Notes under the pieces: generated by a model
The model's database searches: none
The model's input: only the letters and a program-made list of their open reading frames with translations
Told to the model about the DNA's origin: nothing
Position numbers and translations under genes: made by a program
Part shown: piece after piece, positions 1 through 5,359 of the stretch
Layout of the letters: each line of letters starts with the position of its first letter
How positions within the stretch are numbered: position 1 is the first letter of the stretch
NCBI GenBank assembly: GCA_900550005.1
Contig: URQL01000125.1
Span: 1-5,435, forward strand
Direction of reading: 5' to 3'
DNA: 5,435 bases
Source of the DNA: an uncultured Erysipelotrichaceae bacterium
GTDB taxonomy: Bacteria > Bacillota_I > Bacilli_A > Erysipelotrichales > Coprobacillaceae

Positions 1-72
1 TTAATAAATACATTAACTACATCAAATACTTCATTTATTTAAAGTAATAATAAATTTCCTACAAAATTTACA

Positions 73-101
73 TTGGTTTTAAGTCATAAATTAGATATAA
101 T
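73..101 (+). promoter_or_regulatory. Promoter of the Abi gene
   Basis: A perfect -10 box TATAAT lies at 96-101. Exactly 17 bases upstream is a weak -35 box, TTGGTT at 73-78, of which only the first three bases match consensus. The predicted start of transcription near 108 leaves a short leader of about 20 bases. The box assignments are read from sequence and not measured. Confidence 0.55.
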
Positions 102-116
102 AATATTAACATAAAT

Positions 117-124
117 GAGGTGAT
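117..124 (+). promoter_or_regulatory. Strong ribosome binding site of the Abi gene
   Basis: GAGGTGAT is a long match to the anti-Shine-Dalgarno end of 16S rRNA. The GAGG core lies seven bases before the ATG at 128. It fixes the start codon and suggests efficient translation. Confidence 0.85.
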
Positions 125-127
125 AAC

Positions 128-958
128 ATGAATAATGAAAACTTTCAACAATACAAACCAGCTAAAACAATATTTGAACAATTAGATCATTTAAACAAGA
201 ATAAAAGAGTGCAATTTAACGAAATGAACCGAGATTCGGCAGGAGATAAATTATTAGAATATAATTACATTAATGTGATTACACCATTCAAACATAAATT
301 TGCAAAATTAAATGGAAAAAAAGAAGTTGAAAAAATTAATGGAAGTCATATATATGAAAAAAATGTAGAATTCAGCGAATATTATAATTTTTTTATCAAC
401 GAAAGAAAATACTATCCAATTATTATAACTAATATTTTAGATTTTGAAATTCATTTTAAAACCATAGTAGCTTATTATATTCTCACTACATATAAATTAA
501 ATGACTCAAATTCTCTAGAACATTTTCTTGACACCTTGAAGCTTAAATTTTCATTTTTAAAATCTAAATATAATAAAAAAAGAATTTCACATATGAATGA
601 TCATTTAGATTCTTTAAAAAAAGACATATTCAAATATGCAGATATTTATTGCTTTTTCGATAGAATGTCTCTTGGAAATATATTAACAATATTCACATGC
701 CTTGATAATACAATTCAAAATAAAATAATTAAAGATTTAAAAAATTTTCAAATGACATTTAATGTTGATAAGGTCCCTGATTTTATAGAAAAAGTATTTT
801 GCTTAGTTTCAATTAGAAACTGTGTTATGCACTGTAATAGTCTTGAAATACTCATCAGATTTTATAATCCTAAATTACATGAATTAAGAAAAATTTCGGA
901 CAGAAAAAAATACATAAAAATAATCAAATCATTAAGTATAGAAAAAACTCACGAATAA
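128..958 (+). CDS. Abi_2 (AbiF/AbiD-like) abortive infection protein, HEPN type
   Basis: This 276-residue protein has the layout of the Abi_2 family (lactococcal AbiD/AbiF). An N-terminal segment, KTIFEQLDHL at about 13-22, leads to an A...L..YNYINVITPFKHKF stretch at about 38-58, matching the family's EEQI..L...A...L...NYY pattern. Next comes a helical region with FEIHFKT at 106-112, and a DRMSLGNILTIF block at 178-189 that corresponds to the usual E.LSFG.L..LY. Near the C-terminus RNCVMH (R230 to H235) is the R-x4-H motif of HEPN ribonucleases. There is no signal peptide or membrane segment, so it should be cytosolic. The length is close to the family norm and no key motif is missing. By family knowledge it would act as an RNA-cleaving toxin that halts growth on phage infection. 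AbiF relatives are reported to be held in check by a non-coding RNA. The gene is monocistronic, with its own promoter and terminator. The family call is firm; the AbiF versus AbiD assignment is not. Confidence 0.85.
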   Translation: MNNENFQQYKPAKTIFEQLDHLNKNKRVQFNEMNRDSAGDKLLEYNYINVITPFKHKFAKLNGKKEVEKINGSHIYEKNVEFSEYYNFFINERKYYPIIITNILDFEIHFKTIVAYYILTTYKLNDSNSLEHFLDTLKLKFSFLKSKYNKKRISHMNDHLDSLKKDIFKYADIYCFFDRMSLGNILTIFTCLDNTIQNKIIKDLKNFQMTFNVDKVPDFIEKVFCLVSIRNCVMHCNSLEILIRFYNPKLHELRKISDRKKYIKIIKSLSIEKTHE

Positions 959-969
959 TCGTGAGTTTT
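944..969 (+). terminator. Terminator overlapping the Abi stop codon (bidirectional)
   Basis: AAAACTCACGA (944-954) pairs perfectly over 11 bp with TCGTGAGTTTT (959-969) around a four-base loop, ATAA. The loop holds the stop codon TAA at 956-958, so the last codons of the Abi gene form the 5' arm. A T-rich tail follows on the plus strand. On the minus strand the hairpin is followed by six T (942-947), so it should also stop leftward transcripts. Confidence 0.85.
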
Positions 970-1055
970 CTTCCGCACCGAGTGCCATTTACGTATTTAT
1001 TATATTCAAAAATAAATAATTTATCAACTAAAAATTTATAAATTTCTATAAAAAA

Positions 1056-1093
1056 AGATAAGAACCCTCCCGACAAAAGTTGTGTTCTTATCT
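1056..1093 (-). terminator. Minus-strand hairpin terminator with a G-rich bulge
   Basis: AGATAAGAAC (1056-1065) and GTTCTTATCT (1084-1093) form a perfect 10-bp stem. Read on the minus strand, a run of about seven T follows it directly, as in a Rho-independent terminator; on the plus strand no T run follows. Inside the stem, minus strand, ACAA and TTGT can form a second small stem-loop, leaving CGGGAGG as a one-sided bulge. It is the first terminator met by leftward transcripts from the broken endonuclease gene ending at 1446. It could instead be the 3' end of a separate small RNA. Confidence 0.65.
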
Positions 1094-1159
1094 CTGTCAA
1101 AAAAATTTATAATTTTATTAAAATTAAAGTAAAAAATCAAGTATATTTCTTACATTTAT

Positions 1160-1405
1160 CATCAATTTACTGTGATCATGCCAAATTTAAATTATAGTGA
1201 TACTGTAAATGGCACCAATATCGTTAGTCTTGCTGATGATAGTTTAAACATTATCGCACTTATAGAAAAAAATCCAAATATAACAGTAACTCAAATATCT
1301 AACATCCTTAAAATAAATCGTAGTACAACTTTAAAGGTTATAAAAGCTCTTCAAAATAGCAACGTATTTTTATTTAATTTTAATCAGCATAATATAAACA
1401 TATAA
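1160..1405 (+). pseudogene. Remnant 1: C-terminal winged-helix end of a COG2865/AlbA_2-type regulator
   Basis: From a TAA at 1130-1132 the frame is open to 1405. A GTG (1172) or ATG (1178) could start a 75-77 residue protein, but no ribosome site precedes either. The recognisable coding sequence begins upstream of them, with HQFTVIMPNLNY at about 1160-1195. In the COG2865 family (AlbA_2 plus HATPase_c_4 plus C-terminal HTH) a F.V..PNLNY strand sits just before a C-terminal winged helix. A helix-turn-helix follows, with ITVTQISNILKINRSTTLKVIKALQ (about 1280-1357), written here only to locate the helices. The usual closing wing, of the form R.GS...G.W, is lost and replaced by LFNFNQHNINI. Both ends are therefore missing: the N-terminal domains and the final wing. 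I read it as a dead gene fragment. A short functional DNA-binding peptide cannot be excluded but has no visible translation signal. Confidence 0.6.
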
Positions 1406-1445
1406 ATTTAGAAAACAAAGAAAAAATATACACACATGCAATAAT

Positions 1446-2051
1446 TTAGTCTTGATTATCATAATACTTCCAAATATAACCACATACTTTATTTCTTTCC
1501 CCTTTACAACATCTAGTAATTGCATAGGTTTCGATTTTAAAAAATTGTGCGGCTTCTTTAGCATTATTCCATACCTTAATTTTTTCACCTGACAACGCAT
1601 ACTGCACAACTTTTCTATTCATATTAGGATTGTTACAATACGGACAATTTGTTGGCTTTTTTGACGTTCTATGTGAAATACTTGCTAGATATGAATGTCC
1701 TTTGGGACATTTCCACCATACCCTTATACCACTTCCACTTGTAACCTCTTTTGGCAAAATAGTATTCTTTTCATAATCCCATTCCCTACATAATTCAGGG
1801 AATTTATTTAATAAATTATTACTACTATTCGCAATATTGCTTCGCCTGATTAACCAATTCTTATTTAAATTTTTAGCACAATTTGGACAACCTGTATGTA
1901 ATGAAGATGTCCTATTATTAACTTTTGCTTGCCACTCATATCCACATATTTTACATTTCCACCATACTTTTTTATTACTTGCTATAGGTATTTCACTAGG
2001 AGACATTCCGTTTTTTTCAACATCAAATTCTTGAGCAATTTCCGGATTAAT
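1446..2051 (-). pseudogene. Endonuclease part 3: two zinc ribbons and C-terminal NUMOD1
   Basis: The frame opens before the first ATG (2006), inside a repeat unit that begins INPEIAQEFDVEKNG, so the ATG is not a real start. Counting from that ATG, the first unit continues with VWWKCKICGYEW (14-25) and GCPNC (39-43). The next unit runs from NNLLNKFPELCREWDYEKN (63-81) through WWKCPKGHSY (97-106) to CPYC (121-124). Each has two CxxC- or CxxxH-type zinc pairs around a conserved WW/GH core, the DUF4379 pattern. Residues 131-182 are a NUMOD1 module: VVQYALSGEKIKVWNNAKEA and helices ending in GYIWKYY. NUMOD1 is a DNA-binding repeat of intron-encoded and free-standing homing nucleases. Confidence 0.7.
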
Positions 2052-2803
2052 TTTAACAATGAATGTTCACCTATATATTGCCCCTGTGAATAAATAGCCA
2101 TTCCTCTATTACTACAAATTGGACATCCACATTTATCATTTCCAGTTCGTGAAGCTATTACTGAGCTATAACTATGTCCTTTAGGACAAATCCGCCAAGC
2201 TTTTTTTCCAAAATGAGCTGATACATCATCCGGAGTTAAAGGACTATTTTTTTCAAAATCCCATTCTTTTGCAATCTCAGGAAATTCAATGTTCAATGAA
2301 TGAAAACCTCTAGTTGAAATGATAGTTTTACATATATCAGCATTATCTCTAAGACAATTCACATTACAATTAATACCAGCATCAAAATTAATATTTAAAA
2401 TATGAATTAACTCTTTAATAGGAATTGTCATATGTGTAGCATTAGTTGTTGGTTTTGGTGTAATTATTGAATATTTAAATTGGTCAGAAATAGGGCATTT
2501 AGGTTCTCTAATTCGTATTAATGTAATACCATTCTCATAACAAATTTTATCTTTTTTTAAATCTAAATTCAAATCTTTATGCCAACGCTCACCATCATAT
2601 TCAATTCCTACTGATAAAGATGGAATATATAAATCGATTTCTTTGCCATTAAGAAATTTAGGACGATAATTTTCTTGTATATCTTTAAAATATTTTGATA
2701 AATAATAATGAATAGTTTTTTCAGGAATACTAATTCTATTAGAACATTTACCGCAACTTGTTGATTTTAAAGATTTTAAATTATCTTCCAAAATGATTTT
2801 TTT
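2052..2803 (-). pseudogene. Endonuclease part 2: Vsr/EDxHD-like nuclease and first zinc ribbon
   Basis: A TTG at 2789-2791 is the only nearby start and has no ribosome site, so this is a continuation of the upstream frame. Counting from that TTG, SCGKC (12-16) completes the second Cys-rich module. Residues 26-98 are the nuclease core: an N-terminal helix (IHYYLSKYF), E40, then KEIDLYIP with D53, IEYDG with E64 and D66, WHKD (70-73), and RIREP at the end of a strand (93-97). The order E, D, E.DG, WH, K/D and a closing RI.E matches the DUF559/Vsr group of PD-(D/E)XK nucleases. At about 164-226 is a DUF4379-type zinc ribbon: HSLNIEFPEIAKEWDFEKN, then CPKGHSY, R, and CPIC. After about residue 246 the frame is wrong. 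Confidence 0.7.
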
Positions 2804-3100
2804 TCATCCACATTGGCACTTACATAACCATTGTCTTTCATGATAACCTGATTTAGGCTTAATATAATCATCAGCCGCACTTATCACTGTAAGATATCCA
2901 TATTTATTTCCAATTTCGACGGGTTTAACATGCTTACATCCATCATGATTTGATCCAACAAGCTTATGTAATGTTGAAGTCATAGCCTCCACAGTATTAC
3001 CACATTTTAAACATTCACATTGCCATTTACTTTTTCCAAGATATTTTTTTACAATTAATGTTCCAAATCGTTGATTTGTTAAATCTATCCAAACCGCCAT
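2804..3100 (-). pseudogene. Endonuclease part 1: N-terminal Cys-rich DNA-binding modules
   Basis: This 98-residue piece starts at an ATG with AGGA six bases upstream (3107-3110). Residues 6-57 form a DLTNQRFGTLIV....KWQCECLKCGN.....L....GCKH unit, a module common at the N-terminus of phage HNH and AP2 proteins. C28, C30, C33 and C55/H57 are likely zinc ligands. A second unit starts at IGNKYGYLTVI (63-73) and reaches WLCKCQCG (91-98), where the TGA falls. Its missing half, SCGKC, is the start of the next piece in the same frame. This shows that the stop interrupts a single module. Confidence 0.7.
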
Positions 3101-3106
3101 ATAATT

Positions 3107-3110
3107 TCCT
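3107..3110 (-). promoter_or_regulatory. Ribosome binding site of the endonuclease gene
   Basis: On the minus strand AGGA lies six bases before the ATG at 3098-3100, within AGTAGGAAATTAT. It supports this ATG as the true start and shows that the translation signal is still intact. Confidence 0.6.
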
Positions 3111-3169
3111 ACTTTCTTTTTATATTATTTCATATAAATTTTCTATATATAAGTTGTATTTCTATACTT

Positions 3170-3197
3170 ATTATAAATCAAATATACAATTAGTCTA
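3170..3197 (-). promoter_or_regulatory. Likely promoter of the endonuclease gene
   Basis: On the minus strand a perfect TATAAT (3170-3175) is preceded, after 16 bases, by TAGACT (3192-3197), a four-of-six match to TTGACA. It lies about 70 bases before the start codon. The region is very AT-rich, so a chance match is possible. Confidence 0.4.
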
Positions 3198-3242
3198 TAC
3201 TATTAATTAAAACTTCAATTCAACATTACAAAAAACATAAAT

Positions 3243-3632
3243 AGAAATCAAATTATCCTTTATTACTATTATTAGTTTTCCATAAATCGATTAGGTTATA
3301 TGTAACGTAAAGGTAGTGGTTTTGCTAAAATTTTAGATAACTATTCATTTCAAATCAATTACAGTGAAGAAAAAAAGCCTTATTTTAGATTAGATAGATA
3401 CCAATTTACTGTTATTATGCCCAATTTAAATTATGATACTATAGATGATACTTTAAATGTGAAAATTATCTTATATATGAAAAATGATTGTCCTATAACA
3501 ATCGCATCACTTGTAAATTTATTAAAAGTTAGTCGTCCAACAATAACACGTGCAATCAAACACTTACAAAAAGATAGAACAATAGAGCGAATTGGTTCTA
3601 ATAGATCAGGTACATGGAAAATAAATAATTAG
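3243..3632 (+). pseudogene. Remnant 2: C-terminal end of a COG2865/AlbA_2-type ATP-binding regulator
   Basis: An ATG at 3417 would give a 71-residue winged-helix protein, but it has no ribosome site. The same frame carries family sequence far upstream. From 3306 it reads RKGSGFAKILDNY, then PYFRLDRYQFTVIMPNLNY. Before that, across a TAA at 3303-3305, it reads INRLGYM, and across a TAG at 3273-3275, RNQIIL. The pattern RNP.I....F....YME.GSGF.KI is the end of the HATPase_c_4-like domain of COG2865 proteins; the TAA replaces the expected GAA (Glu). The C-terminal winged helix (3450-3632) is complete: helices ITIASLVNLLKVS and TITRAIKHLQ, and a wing IERIGSNRSGTWKIN. The AlbA_2 domain and most of the ATP-binding part are absent upstream, where the endonuclease promoter lies. 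The remnant is dead as a full gene. Expression of the winged helix alone is possible but unsupported. Confidence 0.65.
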
Positions 3633-3661
3633 CAATAAATAATATAAATTATTTTCAACCT

Positions 3662-3709
3662 AAAAAAGAGAATTCTAATATTTAATGAGTACCAGGATTC
3701 TCTTTTTTT
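3662..3709 (+). terminator. Bidirectional terminator between remnant 2 and the reductase gene
   Basis: AAAAAAGAGAATTCT (3662-3676) pairs with AGGATTCTCTTTTTT (3694-3708) in a continuous 15-bp stem containing one T-G pair, around a loop of about 17 bases. The A and T arms supply a U tract on either strand. It would stop remnant 2 transcripts from the left and reductase transcripts from the right, so it fits two converging genes. Confidence 0.75.
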
Positions 3710-3873
3710 GACATATTAAATGTATTTGATTGTTTTCTAACATCTATATTTAATAGCTAAATATCGTTGTAATTAATCAAAACATTATCACTTTTATAGT
3801 ATCTAACAGCTGTCTTTTTATTAATATGAAAAATGAAATATTCTAAATAATTTATTGCCTAGAAAGTGAAGTT

Positions 3874-4800
3874 TTATTTTAAATACTTATTAGCATCCTT
3901 TTCTAGTTCTAACCATACAGGATAGTTTGCATTATTTTTATCAAAGAGTTGTTTCAAATCGCGATTTAAGGCACTCATTTCATCCACCGCATTCATTGCA
4001 TGGTCTGATGCACAAATTTTTCCTAAATTTGTTGCGCACATGAGCTTAAAAAAACGTAAAACTGTCTTTTTATAAGCTGCTCCTTCAAATTTTTGATCTT
4101 CTTTTGGTAAGATTTCATGTCCAACGTTTTTTAATGCTCGATATCCTTCAATATTCGCTTCGATAAGTTTATTTAAATAAGCTGTATTTCCTTTTAATTT
4201 TTTTAAATTTCCATCACATTTATAGCAAGCAAAGGCTACAGGAAGGACAAATGCCACGTGACAAAGAAGATAATCATTCATATTGGGTTCATATGTTATT
4301 TTATATTTTGTATCTTTAAATATTTGTTGTATTAATTGTTGATTAGAAGAAATATTTGCAATAGGTCCAATCGTCATCTTTTTAAGGTCAATTGAAACCA
4401 CTCGATCAGTTTCACGGTGTCCTGCTGAACTAGCAAAACCAAATAAAATATTTTTATCCGATAAAAGGGATGCTATTTCTAAAGCACGTACATTGTTTCC
4501 TACAAAAACGATATTTTTTGATTTATTCATTTTAAGTATCTCTATAATTGAATTGATTTGTGTATAACGTACCACAACAAAAATAACATCGTATTCATCT
4601 TCAGGTTCAAGCTTTGTTATAACAGGAATTGGACTTACTGATAAACGTGGAGAAAATTTATCTTTAATTCTCAATCCGTTCTTTTGAATTTCTTCAGCCC
4701 ATTTTCCTCTTGCTAATAAAGTTACTTCTTTTTTAGCACAATAAAAATCTCTTGCTAAATTACATCCTAATACTCCTGCACCATAAACTAAAATTTTCAT
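3874..4800 (-). CDS. Ketopantoate reductase family (ApbA/PanE-like) oxidoreductase
   Basis: This 308-residue protein, close to the usual family length, opens with the Rossmann motif GAGVLG (7-12) in MKILVYGAGVLG, typical of NADP-binding ApbA/PanE proteins. VTLLARG (26-32) ends the second strand. The third part of the nucleotide domain is YDVIFVVVRYTQ (70-81), followed by NIVFVGNN (96-103), where the family has the substrate-contacting Asn. The C-terminal helical domain runs from about 170 to 308. The catalytic Lys of PanE is expected near PNMNDYLLCHVAFVLP (172-187), and a His (181) occupies that place by my alignment. PanE makes pantoate from ketopantoate for coenzyme A. This divergent member probably reduces another 2-oxo acid, or lacks that activity; I would not call it panE. 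It is cytosolic and stands alone, converging on remnant 2. AGAGG (4809-4813) lies eight bases before the ATG. Confidence 0.8.
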   Translation of the reverse strand: MKILVYGAGVLGCNLARDFYCAKKEVTLLARGKWAEEIQKNGLRIKDKFSPRLSVSPIPVITKLEPEDEYDVIFVVVRYTQINSIIEILKMNKSKNIVFVGNNVRALEIASLLSDKNILFGFASSAGHRETDRVVSIDLKKMTIGPIANISSNQQLIQQIFKDTKYKITYEPNMNDYLLCHVAFVLPVAFACYKCDGNLKKLKGNTAYLNKLIEANIEGYRALKNVGHEILPKEDQKFEGAAYKKTVLRFFKLMCATNLGKICASDHAMNAVDEMSALNRDLKQLFDKNNANYPVWLELEKDANKYLK

Positions 4801-4808
4801 ATAAAAAG

Positions 4809-4813
4809 CCTCT
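4809..4813 (-). promoter_or_regulatory. Ribosome binding site of the PanE-like gene
   Basis: On the minus strand AGAGG is centred in AAAAGAGGC, eight bases before the ATG at 4798-4800. It supports that start. Confidence 0.7.
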
Positions 4814-4836
4814 TTTCTACAATCTTTTCAATTGAA

Positions 4837-4896
4837 TTAGCTAACGCTAACATATTTCTTTAAACTTAATTTATCGCATTTTATTTCCTTTTACAA
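4837..4896 (-). promoter_or_regulatory. Possible promoter and operator of the PanE-like gene
   Basis: On the minus strand TTGTAA (4891-4896) and TAAATT (4868-4873) are 17 bases apart, each a four-of-six match to consensus. Just downstream, TTAGCTAACGCTAAC (4837-4851 on the plus strand) holds the palindrome TTAGCTAA and a tandem GCTAAC, a possible operator. Both calls are weak in such AT-rich DNA. Confidence 0.25.
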
Positions 4897-5054
4897 GAGT
4901 TAAAAATACTATTTTTTAATAAAAGGAAAGTATCCTATTTAATTCTCAATGATATTCTATTTTCCATTAAATTCAATGCACTTGTTGCACCTAATCCCTA
5001 TCAATTTTTAACATTTCAATACTAAAAAAGTAACCAACTCTTCCTATTTAAAAG

Positions 5055-5084
5055 CTTGATATTAAGACACTTGATGTTAAGATA
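5055..5084. repeat. Two-copy 15-bp tandem repeat upstream of tRNA-Arg
   Basis: CTTGATATTAAGACA (5055-5069) is followed directly by CTTGATGTTAAGATA (5070-5084), 13 of 15 bases identical, then by a further CTT. It lies about 45 bases before the tRNA. It could be a regulator or recombinase binding site, or a chance duplication. Confidence 0.5.
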
Positions 5085-5096
5085 CTTCCATTTTTT

Positions 5097-5122
5097 GCTT
5101 ATTTATGCTATTATAAATAAGC
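5097..5122. repeat. Perfect 10-bp inverted repeat over the presumed tRNA promoter
   Basis: GCTTATTTAT (5097-5106) and ATAAATAAGC (5113-5122) are exact reverse complements around GCTATT. The right arm ends five bases before the tRNA. The candidate -10 boxes TATTAT (5109-5114) and TATAAA (5112-5117) lie in the loop and right arm. No T run follows on either strand, so it is not a standard terminator. Confidence 0.6.
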
Positions 5123-5127
5123 AATAA

Positions 5128-5204
5128 GTCTCTGTAGCTCAGTGGATAGAGCACGGCCCTCCTAAGGCCGGTTAGCGTAGGTTCGACTCCTATCAGGGAC
5201 GCCA
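5128..5204 (+). tRNA. tRNA-Arg, anticodon CCU
   Basis: The cloverleaf is complete. The acceptor GTCTCTG pairs with CAGGGAC (one T-G pair). The D arm is GCTC/GAGC with loop AGTGGATA. The anticodon stem CGGCC/GGCCG encloses loop CTCCTAA, giving anticodon CCT and so decoding AGG as arginine. The T arm is GTAGG/CCTAT with loop TTCGACT. The variable region is six bases, slightly long. The discriminator is G and the CCA end is encoded. The gene is single, with its own terminator. tRNA-Arg genes of this type are frequent integration sites for phages and conjugative elements; no second copy of the tRNA 3' end is visible in this window. Confidence 0.95.
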
Positions 5205-5213
5205 GCAAACAAC

Positions 5214-5250
5214 GCTGAAAGCCTTGATTTATCGAGGCTTTCAGCTTCTT
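5214..5250 (+). terminator. Terminator of tRNA-Arg
   Basis: GCTGAAAGCCTTGA (5214-5227) pairs with TCGAGGCTTTCAGC (5232-5245) in a 14-bp stem with one G-T pair and a four-base loop (TTTA). It is followed by TTCTTTTATTTTT. It starts ten bases after the CCA end. On the minus strand no T run follows, so it acts rightward only. Confidence 0.9.
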
Positions 5251-5359
5251 TTATTTTTGAGCTTATAACCTGTCGAATAAGAACATATTTAATTTATACT
5301 TTGCAATTTCTTTCGATTTTCAGAATTTGTAATTCGATATTTTTATGACTATTTGAATA

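Larger units (their letters stand above)
1446..3100 (-). pseudogene. Broken homing-endonuclease-like gene (whole span, about 551 codons)
   Basis: Three consecutive minus-strand reading frames make one gene. The first (3100-2804) and second (2803 to about 2052) are in the same frame, separated only by a TGA at 2804-2806. The second and third (about 2051-1446) are separated by a one-base loss in an A run (four T at 2051-2054 on the plus strand). Restoring one A makes the third zinc-ribbon unit read continuously as SLLKINPEIAQEFDVEKNG. Domain order: two Cys-rich treble-clef-like modules, a Vsr/EDxHD-like PD-(D/E)XK nuclease, three DUF4379-type zinc-ribbon units, and NUMOD1. Such modules are typical of free-standing homing endonucleases in phages and mobile DNA, where the zinc and helix modules bind DNA and the nuclease cuts it. 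Promoter and ribosome site are intact and the frame is otherwise open, so inactivation looks recent. Sequencing error in the A run is an alternative for the frameshift but not for the TGA. Confidence 0.75.
4801..5127. other. Intergenic region between the PanE-like gene and tRNA-Arg
   Basis: These 327 bases hold no convincing coding region on either strand. They contain the reductase promoter area on the left and, on the right, a 15-bp tandem repeat and a long palindrome before the tRNA, described separately. The middle (about 4900-5050) shows nothing I can interpret. Confidence 0.6.

Noticed and set aside
1..72. Possible structured RNA upstream of the Abi promoter
   Set aside because: I see only weak AT-only pairings and the window starts here. 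Nothing can be supported from this stretch alone.
975..985. GCACCGAGTGC resembles the tail of some tracrRNAs
   Set aside because: It is only a 4-bp stem with a three-base loop. There is no Cas gene, repeat array or anti-repeat in the window.
982..1215. 11-bp inverted repeat GTGCCATTTAC (982-992) and GTAAATGGCAC (1205-1215)
   Set aside because: Several such 11-base matches are expected by chance in a window of this size, and no other feature links the two sites.
1370..1609. Minus-strand 79-codon frame
   Set aside because: It overlaps the end of the endonuclease gene in another frame, has low-complexity sequence and no ribosome site, so it is a shadow frame.
1837..2034. Plus-strand 65-codon frame
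   Set aside because: It is antisense to the zinc-ribbon coding region, which has clear domain content on the minus strand.
2804..2806. Use of a genetic code in which TGA means Trp
   Set aside because: All Trp codons in the recognisable genes are TGG, and the Abi and reductase genes contain no internal TGA.
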